A stretch of 64,000 nt of DNA from Bicyclus anynana. Taxonomy: Eukaryota; Arthropoda; Insecta; Lepidoptera; Nymphalidae. Numbering within the stretch: the stretch's first letter is position 1; each line of letters starts with the position of its first letter. Positions 54,875 through 64,000 of the stretch are shown here, one piece after another. A model generated the notes under the pieces. It was not told the DNA's origin. It ran no database searches and saw only the letters and a list, made by a program, of their open reading frames with translations. Location of the stretch: NCBI RefSeq assembly GCF_947172395.1, contig NC_069102.1, positions 9,082,442-9,146,441 of the forward strand. The letters run 5' to 3'. The position numbers were made by a program, and so were the translations under genes.

Positions 54875-55258
54875 TATTCCGCGTCGCCACACCATAAACC
54901 CTACTGCATATAGACTGTCTATACTGCACATAGATCATATAGCGTAGCGACGCGTCACCACGGCATGCGTCGCCACGCCACGAAATCCAGGCCACGCCAG
55001 GTTATACGTGCAGCTATAGATATTTCACATCAAAAGCAAAAGCTATAGTTATTTAAGCACTTGTACCACAGACAGTAGGGGCGGTTATTATATCCCAATA
55101 ATAATATGATCAGAGTTTGCATAATGCCGCCGTAAGGGAGAACTCGCCGCATATTTGAAAAGTTGCGAACCGAACGATCTGAATGCAGCCACTTCAAACG
55201 ACTTTCGCATCGGGATTTGCTACAAACATGAATGGCGAGACGTTGGACTATTAAAAAA
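54875..55258. other. Unannotated, GC-richer start
   Basis: CGTCGCCACACC, GCGACGCGTCACCACGG and GCGTCGCCACGCCACG recur imperfectly at 54887-55000. The rest is unrecognised. Confidence 0.4.
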
Positions 55259-55316
55259 TCCACTAATATTATAAAGGCGAAAGTTTATGTGTGTGAAAGT
55301 GTGAGTAAATGTGTAT
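55259..55316 (+). mobile_element. Helitron-E start fragment
   Basis: TCCACTAATATTATAAAGGC + GAAAGTTT is the Helitron-E 5' end. It breaks off into SINE-D sequence. Confidence 0.55.
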
Positions 55317-55362
55317 TGCTGGTGGGAGACTTCGGTCGTGGCTAGTTACCGACAAAGACTAC
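55317..55362 (+). mobile_element. SINE-D internal fragment
   Basis: GCTGGTGGGAGACTTCGGTC + GTGGCTAGTTACC then GACAAAGAC: the middle of SINE-D only, fused to the Helitron start. Confidence 0.65.
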
Positions 55363-56234
55363 GTTATGGAAAAACCGATTAATTCATACGTATAAAACAC
55401 ATAATTATACAAACGATTTTCAATGTTAAAAAGGTTTAAAGTTCTTGTATAAACAACAATACACTACATACAGTACATATAGTCTTAAGAGCGCGCAGCG
55501 CATCGGTACGATATGGATAAAATTCGAAGCGGAAACGAGACGCCGAATTATGACTTTCACGTGAGTGAAAAGCACGGAGCGATTGACGCGCGACGCAAAT
55601 TTTATGACGTGAGCGCCAAAACCATTTTTACCTAATTGCAAGTAAATTAAACAACATAACCTAAAACAAAATGGCCATGTTCAAGATATATACCTAATTT
55701 TCTATATAAAACAAAAATTTAAGAAAATAAGTTTCCTTTCCTGAGATTGAAAGCAAAATGTGAGCAAAACATGTATTTTTCAAAAAAATAAACTATCGAG
55801 AAAAGTTTTACAAATTGTGTATTTCGTATAGTCATAACGAAGCTAACACTTTGAAATATCATTTACCCAAATATCAGGCTCCTAACTTTTCCAGAATCTG
55901 AGATCCAGAACCATTTCTAACCACCAAATTACATATTGCACACTCTTAAATGAAACTAATGTAGAGTGAGAAACTTGTGTAAAAATAAGCAAAATTTTCA
56001 TAGTCAAACATTCAAGTACTATTTAAAAACAACCAACTAACAAGATTTTATCTTCCTACATTTCTGATATCCTTTTATAGCGGTACGACAGTCCTAACCT
56101 CACTATAACAAGGTCCATAATACTCTGAGAAGCTTATTACTAATACACTGGCACATATAGACGTGTGACGTCACTACGCGCCAGACAAATATTTTTCCAT
56201 TTCCGTGTGGACCCTCCGTTTTGGGCTTTGAGTA
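55363..56234. other. Unannotated
   Basis: Nothing recognised. Confidence 0.5.
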
Positions 56235-56748
56235 CTTAGGCTATGTTCACACGGCATTGTCCTGTATACGGTCTGATGAATAAATAGTGGCGTATACGTT
56301 GTTCATAGACCCGTTCACACGACGTCATTACAGTAAAAAAAATACACCATACATTTACTCACCGGACTTGTAAAGCAAACCGAATGAACTTTGACGTATC
56401 CGGTTTGCACGGACACATGGTTGAAAATCTATTATGTGTGAAAAGTACGACTATTCGTATTTAGAATGAAACCTACCGTGTGAAAACCCGTCTGTTTGTA
56501 ATTTATTTATTTATTTATTTATTTATTTGTAACTAACAGCGTTTTAACAAAATATGTACAAAAAATATAAAATAATCAATAATAAGGCCACATACAGTTA
56601 CAAAGAAAGTTGGTTGCAATATTAAGTAGGTATAACAAGTGAAAATGTAAAATAATTTTTAGAAGAAATGATTGTGAATAGAAAAATATTATTAATTTCA
56701 TCGAACACTGTAAAATAATACAGGACATTGCCGTATGAACGTAGCTTT
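56235..56748. mobile_element. MITE-J
   Basis: Left end GGCTATGTTCACACGGCATT + GTCCTGTATA and right end ATACAGGACATTGCCGTATG + AACGTAGC are inverted repeats of about 30 bp. The interior repeats CGTGTGAAAACCCG-type motifs and includes (ATTT)n at 56501-56528. No coding frame. Confidence 0.6.
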
Positions 56749-57010
56749 AGCCCTGATTCACACTGTATTGTGACATACGTTTTTTAACGTTAACGGTTCA
56801 CATTAATATATAGTGGAATACACGTTGTCTAAGGAACCGCTCACACGACATACGTTAAAAAACGTGCATGACATCGCCGTGTGAACGGAACCTTAGCCCT
56901 GATTCACACTGCATTGTGACATACGCGTTTTTAACGTTACGGTCCACATTAATAAATAGTGGAATATACGTTGAAAAATGTCCATGACATCGCCGTGTAA
57001 ACGTAGCCTT
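56749..57010. repeat. Tandem repeat related to MITE-J ends
   Basis: Two units starting AGCCCTGATTCACACTGTAT (56749) and AGCCCTGATTCACACTGCAT (56895), 146 bp apart, each ending CATGACATCGCCGTGT + GAACG/AAACG. The second unit lacks about 28 bp. They abut MITE-J and share its terminal theme. Confidence 0.75.
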
Positions 57011-57332
57011 ACGGGACCCGATACACTCGTTGTGGTACTTATTACTTATTTCTATTTCCTGCCAGCGGACGTTACGGGCTTTTTTATTATTATTATTATT
57101 ATCGTTGAATTCGATACCGGATTTTTCAATTAGCGTAAAGGATGTTTTTGTATTACAAAATTTTCTTTTTCATGTTTCATAACATGTTTACATTTTGTGA
57201 AGTAATTTTTTCACAAACAGTACACGAATTCATTAACGTGAATAAATAGGCTATATTTATGAGTTATTAATTTTCCTTGTGAAAATCAACATTTTAGGAG
57301 TAGGATGTAATAAACAGAATTACTTACATATT
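57011..57332. other. Unannotated
   Basis: A short ATT run lies at 57086-57100. Nothing else. Confidence 0.5.
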
Positions 57333-57344
57333 ACTTAACAGAAA

Positions 57345-57691
57345 GAGAATAGAAGAGATATGTGATAGCCTAGTGGATATAGATATGTGATAGCCCAGTG
57401 GATATGACCTCTGCCTCCGATTCCGGAGGGTGTGGGTTCGAATACGGTCCGGGGCGTGCACCTCCAACTTTTCAGTTGTGTGCATTTTAAGAAATTAAAT
57501 ATCACGTGTCTCAAACGGTGAAGGAAAACATCGTGAGGAAACCTGCATACCAGAGAATTTTCTTAATTCTCTGCGTGTGTGAAGTCTGCCAATCCGCATT
57601 GGGCCAGCGTGGTGGACTATTGGCCTAACCCCTCTTATTCTGAGAGGAGACTCGAGCTCAGCAGTGAGCCGAATATGGGTTGTTGATGATG
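57345..57691 (+). mobile_element. SINE-A, full length with 12-bp target duplication
   Basis: The body and tail are close to consensus and end ATATGGGTTGTTGATGATG. ACTTAACAGAAA flanks it exactly (57333-57344 and 57692-57703). The first 25 bp of the head are duplicated (57357-57381 and 57382-57406), preceded by 12 extra bases within the insertion. Confidence 0.95.
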
Positions 57692-57703
57692 ACTTAACAG
57701 AAA

Positions 57704-58164
57704 TAATTCACAATACCAATACGTTCAATGGGTGTAACTTCTAATAAAAAAAAATTAATTCTAATGTTTTAAATTTAAATTACAAGGAATTAAGAGCTCA
57801 TTTTAGTTTCTTTGACTTGTTTGCAAAATAGATTTATTTAATTCAGCTTATTTATCAATAACACTACTTAATAATTAATTAATCTTTGACTCACAGATTC
57901 AATAGTCTATTTATAATATATATGGATTTCTGAGATTTTTGCTAACTGTAAAACATGTGTGCAAAATTTTAATATATACGGATTAGCAGACGACAAAGCG
58001 TAACAAACAAACAAACAGATTCGCATTGAAAGTAAGGTAAAGTAATTCACAAAAAATAAAATTGAGTAGTTTCCCAAAGTGGGATACCGTTAAGTGGGTA
58101 GAGATTCCTTGAGAGTGCATTAGCGGGCGTATCAGGGACTCGAGGCAATATCGATCAGCAAACA
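57704..58164. other. Unannotated
   Basis: Nothing recognised. Confidence 0.5.
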
Positions 58165-58330
58165 AACCTAGAGCCAGGTGTCCCCCGGACAAACACGCGA
58201 CCCCCGGCATGGGGTACTTGCGACCCTCGGGCTCTGGGGTACTCTCGACCCACTCCGAAGGCCCCAGGCGGCCAGAGTCGGGCCCCTACATCAAAATGAC
58301 GGAAATCCCATATTGCCTACCGAGACGACG
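58165..58330. repeat. GC-rich patch with short internal repeats, possible retroelement remnant
   Basis: CCAGGTGTCCCCCGGACAAA, ACCCCCGGCATGGGGTACTT + GCGACC and TCTGGGGTACTCTCGACCC are internally repetitive and strongly GC-rich in AT-rich surroundings. The plus frame (RDPRHGVLATLGLWGTLDPL then RRPQAARVGPLHQNDGNP) is open through the patch. It may be a retrotransposon gag or 5' remnant; no second copy is present to confirm. Confidence 0.4.
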
Positions 58331-58810
58331 GAAGTACAATTTTATAAGTTAGGGATATGTGTCAATATTTTACTAGGATAGGAAAGTTACATACGTATAA
58401 TGATACGAATGATGCTGTAATTTTATTCGGAAGAGCCTACGTAGACTTACTTTATAAATATAGCCGTGCCCTGCGGTTTCGCTTACGTAGATTATATTTA
58501 AGAATATCGAGATTTAAAATAATCTATGTGCAATTTCACACTGTAGTCTATCTCTGAACTATTTTTACTTAGATCCATTTAGCTGTTTAGTATGTATAGA
58601 TGATGAAACCCGATAGTTTTGAGACTGTATTCAAATCAAAATCCATTAATAAAATTATAAAAAAAACCTCAACAAGATCTATATTAAAGTGGAACCAATC
58701 AACCACAATCACATAATTTCATAACATATTACGATTATTAAGTTTAGTTTTTGTTTTTGAGTTTTTGTTTATATTTCTATGATGCTTTCTATTTTATTGA
58801 TTTTTTTAAA
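58331..58810. other. Unannotated
   Basis: AGCCGTGCCCTGCGGTTTCG near 58462 hints at a worn repeat, but no boundaries are visible. Confidence 0.4.
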
Positions 58811-58986
58811 GAATACAATAAAGAACTTCAGCTAACTTATCCTAATAACTATACAAATCATGCCCACGTGGAACGGTGGCAAGAATACTGGCTGCATTTC
58901 CGCGCTGGACCGCCAGGCTGATCCTTTGCGCAAAAAATGAGCCAGCCCTTCTGTCATCAGTCGAGGCAACTAGCCGCGGTGAAATA
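58811..58986 (+). repeat. Repeat-Q, copy 2
   Basis: Opposite orientation to 36082-36252: CTATACAAATCATGCCCACG, GGCAAGAATACTGGCTGCAT and GTCGAGGCAACTAGCCGCGG. The shared block begins after a weak AATAAAG, as a retro 3' end might. Confidence 0.6.
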
Positions 58987-59653
58987 ATTCGCTCTTGTAA
59001 ATTATATTTATAAAGAAAAACTATATTTATATAAATAAAAGTATTTTTTACAGTTGGTTGTACTCAATGTATACGATGCTACGCCGTAGCTACGCACCGT
59101 AGCACGACAGTTACATTTCCATCCAATCTTTCATCGAACTGAGTTTTCCAACAAGTATTTTTGTTAGTCCATTGCTCGAATTTCTACAACACACATATTA
59201 TCTGTCGAGATTTATGGAATACATTTTAACGCTTCACGTGGCGGAAAAGGAAAAATACACAAAAATGTGATCGGGTGAGGTAGAGTTTCACAAGGGAACT
59301 TTTGTCTATGTGGAGTGTGTTTGGTTAGCTTTGTGATACAGTTGTAAATGTTATGAAATGTGACGTCACTGATATGTGAAATCAGAGATATTTATTGTTT
59401 GTGTTTATTAATACTTTGTAAAAGGAAAAGTAAGTCTTTGAAAACTTAATTCCACAGTTTATTTAGATTTTACGTAATTTAGAATTCTGTAGTGAAAACT
59501 AAACTAGTCCATATTTTGAAGCTATTACAATTTTTAAAAAACTACTAAATCTTAAAGGATTACAAAAACGGTAAAAAGCTCGGGTTTTCAAGGTTTTTAA
59601 GGTTAACTAATTAATAGATTCGAATTAATATTTTGAGACGAGAAAACAATACC
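58987..59653. other. Unannotated
   Basis: CTACGCCGTAGCTACGCACC + GTAG near 59091 is a small self-complementary patch. Nothing else. Confidence 0.45.
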
Positions 59654-59735
59654 AGGCTGAGTTTGTTTGAGGGTTTCTTTTAAGACTTTATCGCGTTTAA
59701 AACCTTCCCGGCTGAAGTTTACGAATTATATCAGT
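59654..59735 (+). mobile_element. LINE-M tail fragment
   Basis: GGCTGAGTTTGTTTGAGGGT + TTCTTTTAAGAC and TCGCGTTTAAAACCTTCCCG parallel the LINE-M tail at 8927, then diverge. Confidence 0.45.
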
Positions 59736-59779
59736 TATGTAAAACGTTAATAGTAAAAGTGTCTATTCAAAATCCAGCT

Positions 59780-59870
59780 GGCCTATTCACTATTTTGGTC
59801 TTAAAATAAACATAAAATCAACTGACAAAATCGCATCTACCTACTATAAGATATCCACCAGATGACATTC
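59780..59870. mobile_element. MITE-G half copy
   Basis: GGCCTATTCACTATTTTGGT + CTTAAAATAAACATAAAATCAACTGAC matches the left end of the family. No right terminus is found. Confidence 0.5.
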
Positions 59871-60788
59871 GTTACCTAAAATCTCTATTTAATATATGTC
59901 AACTAGTTCGCAGATGTATACGTTGTCGATTGTTAATGATTAAACGCTAGTATAAAGGTGCTAGTAATTAGTTAATCTACTTCACTGCACCTTTAAATTA
60001 AACGGCTGAAGTGAACATTCAGAATCTTTGATCGCCCGGAGGGCCGCGTCGCCGAGAAACAAAGTTAGCTCTGAAGCCGCGACGCACTTCTTAAATTATT
60101 CTCCAAAAGATTTTCTAATTTGCTCGCTCATCTCGACTCCTTTTACGAGGAAGTGGGTGCCGCAAACATGAACACATGCGGTCGTACTCCATTTCGATAA
60201 CTTAATCTGTACCCTAACGTCTTAAACTGAGGGTTCTTTATTCATTGCTCTGTGCACACACGTCCCCGATGTTACTTTTACAGCCGCAAAGTATTGCCAC
60301 ACAAATATGTATTTTAACACCCATTAATACGTTTCAAATCTCTTGGAATGATGAGACACATGTTTTGTGGGGTATTCGTCCCGCGTGCGTCCTTTGGGTA
60401 ATGTTACGTAATAGGCAGAGGCTGTGATTTTGTCAAAGGTAAGAAAATTGGCTGCGTTAGTGGTAATTTCCCCGACCGAGATAAATGTGGATTATGTCGG
60501 CGTTAATTCGAAATGGCAATTAAGGTTTAATTATATATAAATGTTTAGAAAAAAGTTAAAAAATAGTCTTGAGCAAAAATAGTGTGGTGGTATTAAGGAT
60601 GGCACTTATTTATCTTGAAAATACTACGAATCTAATCAATTCAAGTAAATATATCGCAATAGTGTTAACCATAACGAAAGAAGAAAAAGCGATTTTTATT
60701 TGTTCGGAAGACTTAATACAAAAGAGCTATTTTAATTTTAATATAATTCCATAAATACGAATAAGTGTATCCATATTTAAGCTAGTCT
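59871..60788. other. Unannotated
   Basis: 60030-60095 is GC-rich (CCCGGAGGGCCGCGTCGCCG) with no exon signals. Short frames at 60245 and 60569 are not supported. Confidence 0.45.
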
Positions 60789-60800
60789 AAGCAGTAACTA

Positions 60801-61071
60801 GTATCGTGATAGCCCAGTAGATATGACCTCTGCCTCCAATTCCGGAGGATGTGTGTTCGAATCCGGTCCGAGGCATACACCTCCAAATTTTCAATTGTGT
60901 GCATTTTAAGAAATTAGGTATTACGTGTCTCAAACGGTGAAGGAAAATATCGTGAGGAAACCTGCATACCAGAGAACTTCCTTAATTATCTGCGTGTGTG
61001 AAGTCACCCCTCTCAATCTGAGAGGAGACTCGAGCTCAGCAGTGAGTTGTTTATGAGTTGATAACGATACG
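60801..61071 (+). mobile_element. SINE-A with 12-bp target duplication
   Basis: Head TCGTGATAGCCCAGTAGATA with the A box and TTCGAATCCGG with the B box; an internal deletion removes the CCAATCCGCATTGGGCCAGC block. AAGCAGTAACTA is exact on both sides (60789-60800 and 61072-61083). Confidence 0.93.
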
Positions 61072-61083
61072 AAGCAGTAACTA

Positions 61084-61691
61084 TTATTAAAAAAACGAAA
61101 CTCTTACTTTCCGTCCTCGTGTTACAAACGAGGCGCTAACAAGAAAAAAAATTCGCAGCGAATATTTTAAAATGCAAAATTTAATTACATCAGGCGATTC
61201 CTCATCCCGGTAACAAGATGCAAGAGCCCTTGAGTCACTTCGCTCGCGTGACCTAATTTGAGGGACTTTATTTTGTTCACTTAATTCACCGCATTCGTTT
61301 ACTCTGCGAATTTTTTATTTCTCTTTCGCGAAAACTTAATTGAGGGAGGCGAGTGGGGGACAATCCGCGCTGCAGCGATACCTTTCTACCTCTATAAACA
61401 TTTATTGTCGCTCTACATCTCACTAACTTCACTTTTACAGAGTTTTATGTCCGAAAAATTTACGCGAAGAACATTGCTTGCGGCCTTTATTGCGGGGGTG
61501 GAATGCCGGCCGAGTCCCCGTAATTGAATGTAATTTCGTTAGCTTCTTTCGTTTACTGCTGTAAAATAAAATTTTACGTCTTATTTATTGTCGCAACAAT
61601 ATCTGTGCTCTCCTGTCGCACGTACGTTGGGCTCGTAAAGCCTTTGTGCTTGGTTACGCAGTGAATGATTTTGAATTTACTCTTCGAACGT
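61084..61691. other. Unannotated
   Basis: GC-richer segments near 61200-61260 and 61470-61520 lack any coding or repeat support. Confidence 0.45.
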
Positions 61692-61838
61692 CTCATCAAC
61701 CCATATTCGGCTCCCTGCTGAGCACAAATCTCCTCTCAGAATGATAGGGGTTAGGCCAATAGTTCACCACGCTGGCCCACTGCGGATTGGCAGACTTAAC
61801 ACACGTAGAAAATTAAGGTATCACCGTTTGAGACACGA
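61692..61838 (-). mobile_element. SINE-A 3' half
   Basis: CTCATCAACCCATATTCGGC to GCAGACTTAACACACGTAGA, then a deletion and TCACCGTTTGAGACACG. 5'-truncated. Confidence 0.83.
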
Positions 61839-62220
61839 CACTTTATATAAATATATCTAAAACAATATGCACTTAAATACCCATACTCAATATTTCCTTA
61901 AGTACCTCGCGTAAATTTTACCATCCATAAAAACAGAGCGAGTATTTAATTTGATTACAGGTGCATCGCATTCAACTCAATTACCTGTTTTCCAAGTAAA
62001 CATTTGAGTAAAGCGTTGTGTGTAAAAAATAATTGCTTTTAATGTAGGTACTAATCTCAATAAATTACCATTTGAGTGCAATCTCAAACCATCCTGTTTT
62101 CTGGAGGTTTTGACCGTGTCTTCTTACCACATTACCAGCAAAGACGGAACACCGACAACGTAACGTAACGATTAAGCGTTCTGATAATATACCATATATA
62201 AGTCAGTCAGTTAGTCATCA
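61839..62220. other. Unannotated, with a decayed SINE-D scrap
   Basis: 62101-62190 (GGAGGTTTTGACCGTGTCTT, CCAGCAAAGACGG, TAAGCGTTCTGATA) resembles the middle of SINE-D with heavy change. Confidence 0.4.
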
Positions 62221-62562
62221 TCCTACTAATATTATAAACGCGAAAGTTTGTATGGATGTTTGGATGTTTGTTACTCTTTAACGCCGCTACGACTGAAGCG
62301 ATTTGGCAGAAATTTGGAATGGAAATAGATTTTACTCTTATTTACTTAACACATAGGCTACTTTTTATCCCGAAAAAACCCATGGTTTCCCGAGATTTGC
62401 GAAAACTGATGATTTTGATACTCTTTCACGCCTCGACTACTGAACCAAATTAGCTGAAATTTGGTATTGAGATATATTATAGCCTGGATTAACACATAGG
62501 CTACTTTTTATTCCGGAAATAGCCATGGTTCCCGAGGGATTTATGATAAACTAAATTCCATA
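62221..62562 (+). mobile_element. Helitron-E, dimeric, 3' end lost
   Basis: TCCTACTAATATTATAAACG start after host A. The two tandem body units match 39377-39712 in the same order, and the copy breaks off after AACTAAATTCC, near the same point. Confidence 0.75.
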
Positions 62563-63183
62563 ATAATTTAAAGGACCATTAAATTACAGATGTCAATGAG
62601 GTTGTCATTGAGAAAATTTACGTACGAATTAAAAATAATATTTATATTTCATCACGTTAAAACAACACCTCAAGGTACAATAATTATGTTAATGAAAGAG
62701 TGAAAATCGATAATCGATTACTATTGGATGACGTCCTCGTATATTAAAAAGTGACAGCTCGTAATAAGCCTTTTAAAATGCGCCATTCGTTATGGAAATG
62801 TAAAGCAAACCGTATATTTATTTCGTGCTTAAAATAAATGAATCGATTACGTCATACGGTAATGTTGAGTTAACGGTTAATGGTAAGTAGATATTACTGT
62901 TTTTCACTGACCTATTTTTATCAAACAGAGTATATTATTCAGTTTATTTAACAGCCTAAATGTATTTAGTGACTTGAGTTAGAAAAGGGTTATTCTTTAT
63001 ACAATTTACGTATTTGAGGTAAAAAAAATACTTTTAATAACTATTATTAATGGCGCAGTTGATTCCCTTGCGAGTACGAAATTTGCGACATAAACACGCT
63101 AAGTGTTTTTAAGATAACTTCTATGTGATACCTCTAAAAAAACTGTTTAAAAAAATCAGGTCTCCTGAGAAAAACAAATCAGT
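62563..63183. other. Unannotated AT-rich stretch
   Basis: Nothing recognised. Confidence 0.5.
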
Positions 63184-63489
63184 CGTCATCAACCCATATT
63201 CGGCTCACTGCTGAGCTCGAGTCTCCTCTCAGAATGAGAGGGGTTAGGCCAATAGTCCACCACGTTGGCCCAATGCGGATTGGCAGACTTCACACACGCA
63301 GAGAATTAAGATAATTCTCTGGTATGCTGGTTTCCTCACGATATTTTCCTTCACCGAATGAGACACGTGATATTTAATTTTTTAAAATGCACACAACTGA
63401 AAAGTTGGAGGTGCATGCCCCGGACCGGATTCGAACCCACATCGTCCGGAATCGGTGGCAGAGGTCATATCCACTGGGTTATCACGGCT
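63184..63489 (-). mobile_element. SINE-A, near full length
   Basis: Close to the family consensus from CATCAACCCATATTCGGCTC to GGGTTATCACGGCTT. Both internal promoter boxes are readable. The tail is short and no target duplication is visible. Confidence 0.92.
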
Positions 63490-63799
63490 TACATGTAACT
63501 ACAATGTCTTTTTCATTATTTTTATGTAAAGAACATAATTTAAAATAGTTTTAATTAAAACATGAAACTTTTACCCTAGACATTTTCAAGAAACATACGT
63601 TGAGTATATTACGGTGGTTCTTACATGCAAGTAATTATCTCAATTAGTTTGCTCTCAGCTATGGTTGCCAAGTTTGTAATATCTTCACAAGCGCTTCGCG
63701 GAAACTATTTAGTAACACCAAAGTCAACAAATTCTTATATCAGTTTTGAAGTGCTGCGCGGTTTTGATCATCTCTCTATTACATCGAATGTATATTGTA
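63490..63799. other. Unannotated
   Basis: The frame 63625-63807 runs into the Helitron and is not called. Confidence 0.45.
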
Positions 63800-63990
63800 C
63801 TAGCTGACGCCGCGCGGTTTCACCCGTGTGGTTCCCGTTCCCGTAGGAATACGGGGATAATATATAGCCTTCCTCGATAAATGGGCTATCTAACACTGAA
63901 AGAATTTTTCAAATCGGACCAGTAGTTCCTGAGATTAGCGCGTTCAATCAAACAAACTAACAAAGAAACTCTTCAGCTTTATTATACCGT
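63800..63990 (-). mobile_element. Helitron-C, minus strand
   Basis: CTAGCTGACGCCGCGCGGTT at the left, body to AAACTCTTCAGCTTTATTAT. The 5' start on the right is altered (ACCGTATATATA instead of ATTAGTATAGA). Host A precedes CTAG. Confidence 0.75.
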
Positions 63991-64000
63991 ATATATATCG

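Noticed and set aside
56501..56528. (ATTT)n run as a notable finding
   Set aside because: A simple microsatellite inside MITE-J with no further signal.
57382..57460. tRNA gene at the head of SINE-A
   Set aside because: Same family of heads recurs in many copies attached to the same body; this is a SINE promoter, not a tRNA gene.
1..64000. CRISPR array, operons or prokaryotic gene cluster
   Set aside because: No regularly spaced identical repeats; no ribosome-binding-site and tandem-gene layout; composition and repeats are those of an insect genome.

Overview
This window looks like AT-rich nuclear DNA from a butterfly or moth, either intergenic or deep intronic. No stretch has bacterial gene organisation. 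The longest open frame is about 150 codons and lies inside repeats. Almost everything identifiable belongs to mobile-element families with the look of lepidopteran repeats: tRNA-derived SINEs, short TC...CTAG Helitrons, non-LTR retrotransposon tails and terminal-inverted-repeat MITEs. The Lepidoptera assignment rests on this repeat repertoire, recalled from general knowledge, and not on a species match.

Six groups dominate. SINE-A is a tRNA-headed SINE with a (GAT)n tail and about 19 copies; four retain 9-12 bp target-site duplications. SINE-D is tRNA-headed with an A-rich tail; it has two copies with the head and several truncated ones. LINE-B is represented only by 3'-terminal pieces of an endonuclease/reverse-transcriptase retrotransposon with a (GAT)n tail. 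Helitron-C and Helitron-E are non-autonomous, starting TC and ending CTAG or CTAA between host A and T. At least five MITE-like inverted-repeat families (G, H, I, J, K) are visible. Other LINE 3' ends and several unclassified duplications fill in the rest.

Layout: 1-10 kb holds scattered SINE and MITE copies, a perfect 33-bp-arm palindrome at 7130-7201, and the best host-coding candidate, a GC-rich terminal exon on the minus strand at 3335-3481. 10-20 kb holds Helitrons, a split LINE-B piece and a roughly 270-bp duplicated segment (near 14.9 and 17.2 kb). 20-25 kb and 28.5-36 kb are mostly unannotated AT-rich DNA. 36-46 kb is dense, including a SINE-A inside a LINE-B fragment and chimeric Helitron/SINE-D junctions. 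46-58 kb contains tandem duplications, hairpins, a SINE-D nested in a Helitron and a cluster of repeats related to MITE-J. 58-64 kb holds a GC-rich patch, another SINE-A with a 12-bp duplication and a terminal Helitron.

There is no gene system here whose parts work together. The functional relationship best supported is between SINE-A and LINE-B, which share 3'-end sequence and the same tail repeat, suggesting that LINE-B machinery mobilised SINE-A. All function statements are from reading alone; no search or folding program was run.
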